Positions 43,457 through 52,329 of a stretch of 64,000 nucleotides of DNA are shown one piece after another. Origin of the DNA: Hymenobacter fodinae (lineage in GTDB: Bacteria; Bacteroidota; Bacteroidia; Cytophagales; Hymenobacteraceae); contig NZ_SRLA01000002.1 of assembly GCF_004745825.1 (NCBI RefSeq), positions 682,001 to 746,000 on the forward strand. The letters are read 5' to 3'. The first letter of the stretch is position 1. Each line of letters starts with the position of its first letter. The position numbers were made by a program, and so were the translations under genes. A model generated the notes under the pieces. That model worked only from the letters and a program-made list of their open reading frames with translations, did not search any database and was not told where the DNA came from.

Positions 43457-43738
43457 ATGAACAGCAAACCGCAAATCGAGTACGACGAGGACGTTCTGCT
43501 CCTGGAAGAAACCACCGACGTGCGTGACCTGGTCGTGTATAATGACGACATTAATACCTTCGACCACGTCATCCGCACGCTCATTGATGTGTGCGGCCAC
43601 GAGCCCGAGCAGGCGGAGCAGTGCACGCTGCTGATCCACTACAAGGGCCAGTGCACCGTGAAGCACGGCGCCTACGACGAGCTGGCTGCCATGTGCACCG
43701 CCATCCACGACCGCGGCATCTCGGCCGATATTGTGTAG
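43457..43738 (+). CDS. clpS: ATP-dependent Clp protease adaptor ClpS
   Basis: 93 residues, normal for ClpS. The core VVYNDDINTFDHVIRTLIDVCGHEPEQAEQ holds the N-degron pocket residues (N-D-D and downstream Asp/His) and the HYKGQCTVKHG loop is the conserved second element. ClpS docks on the ClpA/ClpC N-domain and delivers N-end-rule substrates to ClpP. The N-terminal 25 residues are acidic and flexible, as expected for the ClpA-binding tail. An inverted-repeat element separates it from recR. Confidence 0.95.
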   Translation: MNSKPQIEYDEDVLLLEETTDVRDLVVYNDDINTFDHVIRTLIDVCGHEPEQAEQCTLLIHYKGQCTVKHGAYDELAAMCTAIHDRGISADIV

Positions 43739-43757
43739 CCTAGGTCGTCGAAAAAAA

Positions 43758-43850
43758 CTGTCATCCAGCGCCCGCCGCGGGACTTATCACGGGGAAATTG
43801 GTGTTTAGATACGGGCCCTGTGAGCATCCCTCGCGTGTCCTGGATGACAG
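43758..43850. repeat. Inverted-repeat (REP-like) element
   Basis: 11-bp exact arms CTGTCATCCAG (43758-43768) and CTGGATGACAG (43840-43850) enclose 71 bases. A TTTTT follows the right arm. Similar TGTCATCCAG...GGATGACA units look like interspersed Bacteroidetes repeats; it may also stop clpS transcription. Confidence 0.6.
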
Positions 43851-43875
43851 CTCTTTTTACAACTTGTTGATCTGA

Positions 43876-44490
43876 ATGGAATTCCCTTCCAAATTGATAG
43901 AAAACGCCGTTGGTGAATTGTCGAAGCTGCCGGGCATCGGCAAGAAAACGGCATTGCGGCTAGCGTTGCACCTGCTGAAGGCCGAGACGGACACCACGGC
44001 TTCGCTAGCGGAGGCACTGGCTAAAATGCGCTTCGAGATTCGCTACTGCGACACCTGCCATAACATTTCCGATACACCGGAGTGCGCCATTTGCGCCAAC
44101 CAGCTGCGCGACCAGAGCACGGTCTGCGTGGTGTCGGATATCCGCGACGTTATTGCCATTGAAAACACGGCCCAGTACCAGGGCATGTACCACGTGCTGG
44201 GCGGCGTGATTTCGCCCATCGAAGGCATCGGCCCCTCTGACCTGACCATTGACTCCCTGTTGGAGCGCGTGACTAAGGAAGGCTCGGAGGTGCGCGAAGT
44301 GATTCTGGCCATCAGCCCCACTATGGAGGGCGACACCACGGCCTTCTACCTCTCGCGCAAGCTCCGCGACCTGCCCGAGGTGCACGTAAGCAGCATTGCC
44401 CGCGGCATTCCTATGGGTGGGGAGTTGGAGTACGCCGATGAAATCACCTTGGGTCGCTCTATTGTGGAACGCCAGCGCCAAGCCCGCTAG
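43876..44490 (+). CDS. recR: Recombination mediator protein RecR
   Basis: 204 residues, full length. Order: helix-hairpin-helix ([20 protein letters not shown], about 15-34), four-Cys zinc finger ([16 protein letters not shown], about 57-72), then a Toprim domain ([16 protein letters not shown], ending [13 protein letters not shown]) and the C-terminal [20 protein letters not shown]alker-B-like motif. RecR loads RecA with RecF/RecO on gapped DNA. It is followed by a short terminator-like hairpin before the glycosyltransferase gene. Confidence 0.96.
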   Translation: MEFPSKLIENAVGELSKLPGIGKKTALRLALHLLKAETDTTASLAEALAKMRFEIRYCDTCHNISDTPECAICANQLRDQSTVCVVSDIRDVIAIENTAQYQGMYHVLGGVISPIEGIGPSDLTIDSLLERVTKEGSEVREVILAISPTMEGDTTAFYLSRKLRDLPEVHVSSIARGIPMGGELEYADEITLGRSIVERQRQAR

Positions 44491-44526
44491 GCCACGGCGT
44501 ATTAACCATTTAATAACCCACACAAG

Positions 44527-44558
44527 ACAGCCCGTAGAGCTATTCTGCGGGCTGTTTC
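44527..44558 (+). terminator. Weak terminator after recR
   Basis: ACAGCCCG (44527) and CGGGCTGT (44548-44555) with a 13-base loop and a short TTT. Confidence 0.6.
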
Positions 44559-44724
44559 TGCTTTCTTCACTTCCCAGGAAGCGCTAAAGTTTCAGTAGAG
44601 TGGCCTGCCGTAACCAAGCGGCTGCATACATTTTGCGCTGATTTGGCAGCTCGCTTGCAAATAAGCTAGGTAGGGTGCGGCTAATATTAGTACATTTCGT
44701 AACCCTTTCCACGCCGTTGCGCTT

Positions 44725-46776
44725 GTGCCTGCTCCCGTAAAGCTTTCAGTCATCATCGTTAATTATAACGTCTGCTATTTTCTGGAGCAGGCGTTGTTAT
44801 CGGTGCAGCGGGCAGTGGAAAAGCTAGGGGAGACCGTAGAAGTATTTGTGGTAGACAACGGCTCGGTAGATGGCTCCGTGGCCATGGTGCGTAGTCGGTT
44901 TCCGGAGGTACTTCTCATCGAAAACCACGATAATCCTGGCTTCTCGAAAGCCAACAACCAAGCGCTACGGCGGGCCCGCGGCGAGTACGTGCTGCTGCTC
45001 AACCCCGACACTGTAGTTGAAGAAGATACCTTTCTGCGGTGTTGTGAGTTTATGGATGCCCACCCCGATGGGGGTGGCCTAGGAGTGAAAATGCTGGATG
45101 GGCAAGGCTGTTTCCTGCCCGAAAGCAAGCGCGGCCTGCCTACCCCCGCGGTGGCCTTCTATAAGATGTTTGGCTTGGCCAAGCTGTTTCCGAAGTCGCG
45201 CCGCTTTGGGCAGTACCACCTGGGCTACCTCGACAAGGACCGAAGCCACGAGGTTGCGGTACTGAGTGGGGCTTTCATGCTCATGCGCCACACAGCCCTG
45301 GCCGAGGTAGGCCTGCTCGATGAGGACTACTTCATGTATGGTGAGGACATTGACCTCTCGTACCGCCTAACGCAGGGCGGCTGGAAAAACTACTATTACC
45401 CCGGCACGCGCATCATTCATTACAAGGGCGAGAGCACCAAGCGCACCAGCGTAAACTACGTGTTCGTGTTCTACCGGGCCATGGTCATCTTTGCCCGCAA
45501 GCACTTTGCGCCGGGCCGGGCGGGGGCCTTCAGCTTCCTGATTAACCTAGCCATTTGGCTGCGCGCGGGCGCTGCGCTAGGCCAGCGCTTCTTCACCCAG
45601 GCTACTCCTGTGCTGCTGGATGCCGGCCTGATCTACGGGGGCATGTACTTCCTGAAGACTTATTGGGAGGAAAACCACCGCTACGTGCGCATACCCTACC
45701 CCGAGAAGTATATGCTGGCCGCCGTGCCGGTGTACATCTTGCTCTGGCTGGTCTCGGCGTACCTGAGTGGGGGATACGACAAACCCACCAAGACCAGCCG
45801 CATCGTGCGCGGTATTTTCATTGGTACCGTGCTTATTTCGGCGCTTAGTAACTTCTTGGATGCCTGGCGTTTCTCCAAGGCCCTAATTGTGCTGGGCGGT
45901 GCCTGGAGTGCGGCCGCCCTCATTGGGCGACGCATGCTGGAAAATCTGATTCGGCACCACAAGTTTAGCCTAGCAGTATACCACCAGAAAAACGTGGCTA
46001 TTGTTGGCTCGCGGCAGGAGAGCGAGCGGGTGCGGCATCTGCTAGAGCAATTTGGCGTGCCGGTGCGCGTCATTGGCTTTGTAGCGCCCGATGTGGTGCT
46101 AGCGCCGTCACCTAACTTTCGGCAGACGGCCGTAGGCGCCGCCACGGTGTGGGAGATGATGGAAACAGCCGAGGCGCCTACGGCCACCGACGACTTACTG
46201 GGCGAGGTGCGGCAGCTGGAAGATATCATCCGGATGTACGAGTTGAACGAGCTGATTTTTTGCGGCCGCGACCTGTCGGCCAGTCAGATCATTTCCCTCA
46301 TGGTGCGCCTGCCCCAGTACCCGCCGGTGGCCTACAAGATTTTGCCCCAGGATAGCGAATACATCATTGGTAGCTCCCGCAAAGATGCTCCCGGCGACTA
46401 CTACACCCTGGATATCACCCTGAATCTGGTGCACCCTCAGCACGTGCGCAACAAGCGCCTGCTTGACGTATGCACCAGCATATTGCTCTTAGTATTGCTG
46501 CCGATAGTAGTACTGTTTCAGCAATACAAGATGGGGTTTGTGCGCAACTGCCTACGCGTAGTAAGCGGCTCGCGCACCTGGGTAGGCCTACGCTACGCGG
46601 CGGCTCCGCGCCGCCTGGCCCGGGCCATTTTGTCGCCCGCCGATGTGGCGCAGGCGGCCGCACCCCTTTCCGAAGCTACTCGTCGTCGGCTGGAGCTGCT
46701 CTACGCCAAGGACTACGTAACCGGTATCGATTTGCGCATTATGTTGCGCTGCTTCCGGTGGCTAGGGCAGGAGTAG
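44725..46776 (+). CDS. Glycosyltransferase family 2 fused to a sugar-transferase-like membrane module
   Basis: 683 residues from GTG 44725 (upstream box AGTACATTTC is a near-consensus promoter). N-terminal GT2 domain (about 6-240): LSVIIVNYNVCYFLEQAL, VVDNGSVDGS, LLLNPDTVVEE (metal-binding Asp) and FMYGEDIDLSYRL. Next come four to five membrane segments (about 265-410), then a Rossmann-like segment (KNVAIVGSRQESERVRHLL) like the CoA-binding domain of WcaJ/WbaP polyprenyl glycosylphosphotransferases, and finally KRLLDVCTSILLLVLLPIVV, which looks like the beginning of the bacterial sugar-transferase domain but lacks its catalytic remainder. Likely acts in surface polysaccharide synthesis at the inner membrane. 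Confidence 0.87.
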   Translation: MPAPVKLSVIIVNYNVCYFLEQALLSVQRAVEKLGETVEVFVVDNGSVDGSVAMVRSRFPEVLLIENHDNPGFSKANNQALRRARGEYVLLLNPDTVVEEDTFLRCCEFMDAHPDGGGLGVKMLDGQGCFLPESKRGLPTPAVAFYKMFGLAKLFPKSRRFGQYHLGYLDKDRSHEVAVLSGAFMLMRHTALAEVGLLDEDYFMYGEDIDLSYRLTQGGWKNYYYPGTRIIHYKGESTKRTSVNYVFVFYRAMVIFARKHFAPGRAGAFSFLINLAIWLRAGAALGQRFFTQATPVLLDAGLIYGGMYFLKTYWEENHRYVRIPYPEKYMLAAVPVYILLWLVSAYLSGGYDKPTKTSRIVRGIFIGTVLISALSNFLDAWRFSKALIVLGGAWSAAALIGRRMLENLIRHHKFSLAVYHQKNVAIVGSRQESERVRHLLEQFGVPVRVIGFVAPDVVLAPSPNFRQTAVGAATVWEMMETAEAPTATDDLLGEVRQLEDIIRMYELNELIFCGRDLSASQIISLMVRLPQYPPVAYKILPQDSEYIIGSSRKDAPGDYYTLDITLNLVHPQHVRNKRLLDVCTSILLLVLLPIVVLFQQYKMGFVRNCLRVVSGSRTWVGLRYAAAPRRLARAILSPADVAQAAAPLSEATRRRLELLYAKDYVTGIDLRIMLRCFRWLGQE

Positions 46777-46826
46777 CCCAACGGTGGCCCAGCTTTCACC
46801 CACCGGACCGAATGCGTACCTTCCCG

Positions 46827-46834
46827 TACTTTTG
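46827..46834 (+). promoter_or_regulatory. -7 promoter box of the aminotransferase gene
   Basis: TACTTTTG, an exact TAnnTTTG, 35 bases before the ATG at 46870. Confidence 0.7.
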
Positions 46835-46869
46835 CGTCCATTCCCTGTTTCTCATTTCCCAGATGCCTT

Positions 46870-48096
46870 ATGTCTGACGCTACTACTGCTGCCCCCGTTA
46901 CTTCCGTTATTTCTGATCGTATCAATGCCATGCAAGAGTCGCAGACGATTGCCATGGCTAAAATGGCGCGGGAGCTGGCGGCTCAGGGCGTTGATGTGAT
47001 TAGCTTGAGCTTTGGGGAGCCCGACTTCCAAACGCCCCAGTACATTAAGGACGCGGCCAAAAAGGCGCTCGATGACGGCTACACCTTTTACACGCCCGTG
47101 CCTGGCTACCCCGATCTGCGCCAAGCCATTTGCGACAAGCTGCAGCGGGAAAATAATCTGGCCTACAAGCCCGAAAATATAGTGGTAAGCACCGGGGCCA
47201 AGCAGTCGTTGGCCAACGCGGTAATGAGCCTCGTGAATCCGGGGGACGAAGTAATCGTGTTTTCGCCTTATTGGGTGAGCTACGAGGAAATGGTGCGCTT
47301 GGCCGAGGGCAAAACCGTAACGTTGGTTGGCTCCCTAGAAAATGGCTTTAAGGCCACGGCTCAGCAATTGGAAGAGGCTATTACCCCTCGTACCAAGCTG
47401 GTTATGTACTCTTCACCCTGCAACCCAACAGGGGCCGTGTTCTCAAGGGAAGAGCTGGCGGCGGTGGTTGAGGTGCTGATGCGTCACTCCCAGATTTATG
47501 TGCTGGCCGATGAAATCTACGAGTACATCAACTTTGAGGGACAGCACGTGAGCATGGCCCAGTTCGATGAAATCAAGGACCGCGTAATTACCGTGAATGG
47601 TTTCTCGAAAGGGTACGCCATGACGGGCTGGCGGGTGGGCTACCTCGCCGCTAACAAAGAAATTGCCTGCGCCTGCGAGAAAATCCAGAGCCAGATCACC
47701 TCGGGCACCTGCTCTATTGCCCAGCGGGCGGCTCTGGCGGCCCTGCAAGGTGGGCGTACTTCGGCCGATGAAATGGTAGAGGCCTACCGCCGCCGCCGCG
47801 ACATGGTGCTGGAGCTGGTAAAAGATATTCCCGGCTTCCGGACCCCCAAGCCCAGCGGTGCCTTCTACATCTTTCCCGACGTATCGGGCTATTTTGGCAA
47901 AACCACGCCCGAGGGCAAAACCATAAACTCAGCCTACGATCTGGCGCTGTACATGCTGCACGATGGGCATGTGGCCGCCGTAGATGGTGGTGCCTTTGGG
48001 GCGCCCAACTGCCTGCGCTTCAGCACCGCCGCCGCCGATGAAAAGCTGCGCGAAGCCTTTATTCGCATCAAAAACAGCCTGGCCAAGCTCGTGTAG
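46870..48096 (+). CDS. PLP-dependent class I aminotransferase (aspartate aminotransferase type)
   Basis: 408 residues. The fold-type I pattern is complete: VISLSFGEPDFQTP (substrate loop), TGAKQSLANAVMSL (PLP phosphate), SSPCNPTGAVF with the conserved Asn, VLADEIYEYI (Asp for pyridine N) and NGFSKGYAMTGWRVGY with the Schiff-base Lys; the C-terminal NCLRFSTA carries the carboxylate-binding Arg. This is the AspC/AAT Ib class, transferring amino groups between aspartate and 2-oxoglutarate. A hairpin terminator follows, then the heptose kinase gene. Confidence 0.93.
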   Translation: MSDATTAAPVTSVISDRINAMQESQTIAMAKMARELAAQGVDVISLSFGEPDFQTPQYIKDAAKKALDDGYTFYTPVPGYPDLRQAICDKLQRENNLAYKPENIVVSTGAKQSLANAVMSLVNPGDEVIVFSPYWVSYEEMVRLAEGKTVTLVGSLENGFKATAQQLEEAITPRTKLVMYSSPCNPTGAVFSREELAAVVEVLMRHSQIYVLADEIYEYINFEGQHVSMAQFDEIKDRVITVNGFSKGYAMTGWRVGYLAANKEIACACEKIQSQITSGTCSIAQRAALAALQGGRTSADEMVEAYRRRRDMVLELVKDIPGFRTPKPSGAFYIFPDVSGYFGKTTPEGKTINSAYDLALYMLHDGHVAAVDGGAFGAPNCLRFSTAAADEKLREAFIRIKNSLAKLV

Positions 48097-48117
48097 CTCG
48101 GTGTACACTGGCTTAGA

Positions 48118-48150
48118 CAAGAACCACCAACCGCTCGTTGGTGGTTCTTG
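48118..48150 (+). terminator. Hairpin after the aminotransferase gene
   Basis: CAAGAACCACCAAC and GTTGGTGGTTCTTG form a perfect 14-bp stem with a 5-base loop; no long T tract. Confidence 0.75.
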
Positions 48151-48182
48151 CGTTATGGGCGGTGCATTTTCCGGGAGCCGAC

Positions 48183-48190
48183 TACCTTTG
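48183..48190 (+). promoter_or_regulatory. -7 promoter box of the heptose-phosphate kinase gene
   Basis: TACCTTTG, an exact TAnnTTTG, 26 bases before the ATG at 48217. Confidence 0.7.
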
Positions 48191-48216
48191 CGGCTTCTTT
48201 ACCAGATTCTCTTGTA

Positions 48217-49233
48217 ATGCCCGCTGCCGTATTGCCTGCTTCTTTGCCCGAGCTGTTTGCCGCCTTCAACAACCTCACCGTGCTGATTGTGGGCGACGTG
48301 ATGATGGACGCGTATGTATGGGGTAAAACCACCCGCATTTCGCCGGAGGCGCCCGTACCGGTTGTGAACGTGAGCCGCACGGAGCAGCGCCTGGGCGGGG
48401 CCGCCAACGTGGCCCTCAACGTGCAGGCATTGGGTGCTACGCCGCTGCTGTGTGCGGTAATCGGCGACGATCAGGGCGGCGACCAGCTGCTGGAGCTACT
48501 GCGTACCTCGGGCTTGTCGGCCGACGGTATTGTGCGCAGCCAGCATAGGCCTACCACCGTGAAGCAGCGCATTTTGGCCCACGGTCAGCAGCTCCTGCGC
48601 ATCGACTCTGAAGTAGAAACCGACCTGAACGAGGAGGAAAGCCGTGGCCTAGCCGAGAGCTTTGAGGAGCTGCTGAGCCGGGCCGATGTAGTAATCTTTG
48701 AAGATTACGACAAAGGCGTGCTCAATGAGCCTAGCATTCAGCAATTCATCCAGCTGGCCCGGCAGCAAGGCATTCCTACCGTCGTCGACCCCAAGAAAAA
48801 GAACTTCCTGGCCTACCAGCACTGCACCTTGTTTAAGCCCAACCTGAAAGAGCTACGCGAAGGACTCAAGCTGGAGTTCGGCGACACTGATGCCGAGAAG
48901 CCCGCCTTTGAAGCGGCCGTAGCGCGGTTGCGCGAGGTGCTCACCCCAGAAATTGTGCTGGTGACGCTTTCTGAGCGTGGTGTGTTTGTGGAGAATGGCG
49001 AGATGAAGCGCACCTACATTCCGGCTCACCTGCGCAGCATCTCTGACGTGTCGGGGGCGGGTGATACCGTTATTAGCATTGCCGCTTTGTGCGTGGCGAT
49101 AGGCCTGCCGGCCCCAGTTACGGCGGCGCTGGCCAACTTGGGCGGCGGCTTGGTGTGCGAGCAGGTAGGGGTAGTGCCCATTGAAAAGCAGTTGCTGCTG
49201 GCCGAAGCCCAGGCCGTAGGCCTAGCCCTGTAA
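48217..49233 (+). CDS. rfaE1: D-glycero-beta-D-manno-heptose-7-phosphate kinase (RfaE domain I)
   Basis: 338 residues from the ATG at 48217; an in-frame ATG at 48148 lies upstream of the promoter box and is rejected. PfkB/ribokinase fold: VLIVGDVMMDAYVWGKTTRISPEAPVPVV (two motifs in one stretch), RLGGAANVALNVQALG and the catalytic-anion-hole motif SGAGDTVIS near the C-terminus. The ISPEAPVPVV wording is specific to HldE/RfaE kinases. The adenylyltransferase half of the bifunctional E. coli HldE is absent, so it must be encoded elsewhere. It makes heptose-1,7-bisphosphate for LPS core. Confidence 0.9.
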   Translation: MPAAVLPASLPELFAAFNNLTVLIVGDVMMDAYVWGKTTRISPEAPVPVVNVSRTEQRLGGAANVALNVQALGATPLLCAVIGDDQGGDQLLELLRTSGLSADGIVRSQHRPTTVKQRILAHGQQLLRIDSEVETDLNEEESRGLAESFEELLSRADVVIFEDYDKGVLNEPSIQQFIQLARQQGIPTVVDPKKKNFLAYQHCTLFKPNLKELREGLKLEFGDTDAEKPAFEAAVARLREVLTPEIVLVTLSERGVFVENGEMKRTYIPAHLRSISDVSGAGDTVISIAALCVAIGLPAPVTAALANLGGGLVCEQVGVVPIEKQLLLAEAQAVGLAL

Positions 49234-49250
49234 CAACGTCCCCTCGAAAA

Positions 49251-49290
49251 CAAAAAAGCCCGTCAGCTTCTCAGGTGACAGGCTTTTTTG
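49251..49290. terminator. Bidirectional terminator between rfaE1 and hemE
   Basis: AAAAAAGCC and GGCTTTTTT with an inner GTCA/TGAC pair; A and T tracts serve both converging genes. Confidence 0.88.
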
Positions 49291-49302
49291 CTACTGAAAT
49301 AA

Positions 49303-50334
49303 TTAGCGCAGTGTGGCGCTGTACTGCTTCACAGTTTCAATGAACACCTTCACATTATCTGGGTTGGTATCGGGGTACACGCCGTGGCCTAGGTTGGCAA
49401 TGTGGCGGTGTGGGCCAAACTGGTCGAGCATGGCAATGGTAGCGGCCCGAACCTGCTCTGGGGTGCCGTAAAGAGCGCAGGGGTCGAGGTTGCCCTGCAG
49501 GGTTTTGTCGCCGACCAGGGGGCGCACGGCGCGGGCATCCTGGTTCCAGTCGAGGCCGATGGTGCGGCAGGGGAGCTGGGCGAAGTCTTCCACGGCCCAG
49601 AAGGCGCCCTTGGCAAATACCGTTACGGGCACATCAGGAATGGCCTGGCAGATTTCGGCAATGTAACGGGTGCTAAACTCCTGGTAGTGCGCCGGCGGCA
49701 GAATACCCGCCCACGAGTCGAATACCTGCACGATGTTGGCACCAGCCTGCACCTGAGCCTGCAGGTAGGCAATGGTAGTATCCGTGATTTTACGCAGCAA
49801 TTGATGGGCCAGCTCCGGCTCGGCATAGAGCATGCGGCGGGCCTTGCTAAAGGTTTTGGAGCCATGCCCTTCCACCATGTAGGCCAGTATCGTCCAAGGG
49901 GCGCCAGCAAAACCGATGAGCGGCACCCGACCGTTGAGGGCGCGCTTGGTTACCCGAATGGCTTCTAGCACGTAGCCCAAGTGCTCTTCGGGGTCAGCAA
50001 CACGCATGCGCGCAACATCCTGCGCCGTTTTGATGGTTTCAGGGAACAGCGGGCCGCGGGCTTCCACCATTTCGTAGGTCAGACCCATGGCCTCGGGTAC
50101 CACTAGGATATCGGAGAAGATAATAGCGGCATCCACGTCCAGGGCATCAACGGGCTGAATGGTTACTTCAGCGGCCAGCTCAGGAGTTTCTACCAGCTCT
50201 TTGAAGCCGCTGAGGCGGGCGCGTAGGGCACGATATTCGGGCAGGATGCGGCCAGCCTGGCGCATGAGCCACACGGGGGTGCGCTCGGTTTCTTCGCCGC
50301 GGGCGGCACGGAGGAGGAGGTCGTTCTTCAGCAT
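49303..50334 (-). CDS. hemE: Uroporphyrinogen decarboxylase HemE
   Basis: 343 residues from the ATG at 50334 ([14 protein letters not shown]). Signature 1 [16 protein letters not shown] (substrate-binding Arg) and the second signature region [16 protein letters not shown] are exact; [14 protein letters not shown] holds the catalytic Asp. It removes four acetate carboxyls from uroporphyrinogen III to give coproporphyrinogen III in heme synthesis. A minus-strand TATCTTTG box at 50343-50350 is only 8 bases from the start codon, implying a near-leaderless mRNA; the upstream in-frame extension in the longer frame is therefore rejected. Confidence 0.96.
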   Translation of the reverse strand: MLKNDLLLRAARGEETERTPVWLMRQAGRILPEYRALRARLSGFKELVETPELAAEVTIQPVDALDVDAAIIFSDILVVPEAMGLTYEMVEARGPLFPETIKTAQDVARMRVADPEEHLGYVLEAIRVTKRALNGRVPLIGFAGAPWTILAYMVEGHGSKTFSKARRMLYAEPELAHQLLRKITDTTIAYLQAQVQAGANIVQVFDSWAGILPPAHYQEFSTRYIAEICQAIPDVPVTVFAKGAFWAVEDFAQLPCRTIGLDWNQDARAVRPLVGDKTLQGNLDPCALYGTPEQVRAATIAMLDQFGPHRHIANLGHGVYPDTNPDNVKVFIETVKQYSATLR

Positions 50335-50342
50335 AGGAGGCG

Positions 50343-50350
50343 CAAAGATA
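50343..50350 (-). promoter_or_regulatory. -7 promoter box of hemE
   Basis: Minus-strand TATCTTTG, exact TAnnTTTG, ending 8 bases before the hemE ATG. Confidence 0.7.
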
Positions 50351-50384
50351 CGCCTACGGTATATGTTGTCAGCGCACAGGATAA

Positions 50385-50930
50385 TCAAATACTCAATCGG
50401 TACATGATAATTGACTTTCCGTCATTTAGTAAACCGATGTATAGCAATCCAAAACCGTCTTTCCGGGCATAACTGGATGCGTGTTGAGCGCGCGAAATAT
50501 CGCCTGCTACTTTTTCAAAAGCTTGGCTATAGACAAATGATGTATCTGATATGCAGGGAGAAAGTATAAAATGTGGATTACGAACCAAATGCTGTTGCAG
50601 CTGCAGGTATTCCTGCGACTCCATCTCTACCAGCGCGCAGACCTCATAGTCGCCATCAGGAAAAGTTGGATAAGAAGCGTCTTTGCGGAGAATATGACCT
50701 GATGCCGGAAAAGGAAGTAAGGTTATCTGTTCATACTTTTCCTTATAGAACTTATCAGAAGGGTAAAGTTCTGTGCAGAGCAGATAAGACACACCGAAAC
50801 ATACTCCAGTTATAAAAAGAACACTAGGACGGTAGCCAAAACGCAAGTGAAGCCACCTATATATTGTATAACAAGCGACAAGAACCAACCCAATTAGTAA
50901 TACGGGTATTACAATGATGAGAGACCACAT
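50385..50930 (-). CDS. Hypothetical membrane protein downstream of marC-like gene
   Basis: 181 residues from the ATG at 50930 ([20 protein letters not shown]). Two hydrophobic segments near the N-terminus (the second [16 protein letters not shown]), then a soluble C-terminal domain with [19 protein letters not shown] and a late [15 protein letters not shown]. No known family. The base and codon use is more AT-rich than its neighbours. The ATG lies 8 bases after the MarC stop, so the two are co-transcribed. A longer frame runs through the marC region in another phase and is a shadow. Confidence 0.78.
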   Translation of the reverse strand: MWSLIIVIPVLLIGLVLVACYTIYRWLHLRFGYRPSVLFITGVCFGVSYLLCTELYPSDKFYKEKYEQITLLPFPASGHILRKDASYPTFPDGDYEVCALVEMESQEYLQLQQHLVRNPHFILSPCISDTSFVYSQAFEKVAGDISRAQHASSYARKDGFGLLYIGLLNDGKSIIMYRLSI

Positions 50931-50938
50931 AGAAGCTT

Positions 50939-51565
50939 CTACCGGCTCAGCCCTGGAAATAAAGCCCCAATGGCAGTAGCCAGGAAGTTTACGCCAATGG
51001 CCAGCGTAATAAAGCCCATGATGCGGGCCAGGGCGGCCATGCCAGGGCGGCCCAGAAAGCGCGTGAGGCGGAGCGAGGACATAAGGATAATGTAAGCCGC
51101 CAAGGCCACCAGCACAAAGCCCAGCACGATCATCCCCATATCGAGGAAGCTGAGCTTTTCCGTAAACAGGCCAATACACACGGCCATAGAGCCAGGGCCT
51201 GAGAGCATGGGCATGGCCAGGGGAGTGAAGCTGATGTCGTCCTTGTGGCGGCTTTCGTCGAGGGTGGCATCGGATACTTTGCTGCGGTTGCCGCCGGGCG
51301 TGAGCAGGTCGAAGGCGGAACGCATGAGCAGAATGCCGCCCGCGATACGCAGGTGGTGAATGTTGATGCCGAAGAAATTCAGCACATACTGGCCCGCGAA
51401 AAAGGAAACGGCCAGCACCCCAATCATATAGATACAGGCCCGCAGCGCAATGCCCCCGCGGTGCGCCGGCGTGTCGTCCTCCGTCAGAGTCAGGAACACG
51501 GGCATGGCGCTGAAGGGGTTCACGACCGAAAACAAGGTGGTAAAGGTGGCGAGCAGTATTTCCAT
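50939..51565 (-). CDS. MarC family (UPF0056) integral membrane protein
   Basis: 208 residues, six hydrophobic segments. The family signature is present at the N-terminus (LFSVVNPFSAMPVFLTLT) and in the repeat half (TPLAMPMLSGPGSM), the two inverted NP and P-L-A-P-type motifs of the MarC/LysE-like fold. MarC proteins were once linked to multiple antibiotic resistance, but the actual function is not established; amino-acid or small-metabolite export is suggested by the fold. First gene of a two-gene minus-strand unit. Confidence 0.92.
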   Translation of the reverse strand: MEILLATFTTLFSVVNPFSAMPVFLTLTEDDTPAHRGGIALRACIYMIGVLAVSFFAGQYVLNFFGINIHHLRIAGGILLMRSAFDLLTPGGNRSKVSDATLDESRHKDDISFTPLAMPMLSGPGSMAVCIGLFTEKLSFLDMGMIVLGFVLVALAAYIILMSSLRLTRFLGRPGMAALARIMGFITLAIGVNFLATAIGALFPGLSR

Positions 51566-51717
51566 AACTGAGGCGGCACTTGGGGCCTAGCCAAAGGTAC
51601 GAGCCTTTGAGAATCAGCAAACAAGGAAAACACTATGTTTGGTGAAAGAACCTCGCGCATAGGAGCGCGTAGAAGCACTATCTAGCCGGTTCTGTCCTGT
51701 TTTTGTTCTCTCTCCCT

Positions 51718-52275
51718 ATGAGCACAACTCTCCCTGTTTCGTCTCCGGCCGATGTAAGCTCTCCCACCGACACCCCGTTGGTTGGGATAATCATGGGCTC
51801 GCAGTCCGATTTAAAAATTATGTCGGCGGCGGCCGAGTTTCTGCGGCAGTTTGGTGTGCCGTATGAAATCACGCTGGTGTCGCCGCACCGCACCCCGCAC
51901 CGGCTGATTGAGTACGCCGAAACCGCCCGCAAGCGGGGCCTACGCGTAATTATTGCCGGGGGTGGGGGCGCGGCCCATCTGCCGGGTATGATTGCGGCCT
52001 TCACCACGCTCCCCGTAATTGGAGTGCCCATCAACTCCGTTACTTCGCTGCATGGCCTAGACTCCATCTTATCGATGCTGCAGATGCCGGCCGGGGTGCC
52101 CGTGGCCACTGTAGCGCTAGATGGGGCCGCCAATGCGGCGGTGCTGGCAACGGAAATGCTGGCCATGACCAATGCCCGACTGGCTGATGTGCTGGAGAAA
52201 TACCGGACTTCGCTGAAGGATAAAGTGATGCGCACGATTGAGGAATTGCGGAAGGGAGGGTTCAGCGACGATTAA
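51718..52275 (+). CDS. purE: N5-carboxyaminoimidazole ribonucleotide mutase PurE
   Basis: 185 residues from the ATG at 51718. Core motifs: VGIIMGSQSDLKIM (about 24-37), the catalytic His loop VSPHRTPHRL, AGGGGAAHLPGM and VIGVPINS. It converts N5-CAIR to CAIR in purine synthesis, using PurK product (class I). The usual loop reads SAHRTP; here Ala is Pro. The N-terminal 22 residues (Ser/Thr/Pro-rich) are longer than in E. coli. The EEP-family gene starts 54 bases later on the same strand. Confidence 0.94.
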   Translation: MSTTLPVSSPADVSSPTDTPLVGIIMGSQSDLKIMSAAAEFLRQFGVPYEITLVSPHRTPHRLIEYAETARKRGLRVIIAGGGGAAHLPGMIAAFTTLPVIGVPINSVTSLHGLDSILSMLQMPAGVPVATVALDGAANAAVLATEMLAMTNARLADVLEKYRTSLKDKVMRTIEELRKGGFSDD

Positions 52276-52329
52276 GCTGGCCTTATTTTCGCCGGTTGCT
52301 TCCCCGTTCCACCACACCTCTCCCCATCC

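Noticed and set aside
48148..48216. Upstream ATG for the heptose kinase gene
   Set aside because: It lies upstream of the exact promoter box at 48183-48190 and adds residues not found in the family.
50931..51620. N-terminal extension of the 50385 minus-strand frame
   Set aside because: This part is the marC-like gene read in another phase; the real start is the ATG at 50930 with a membrane segment.
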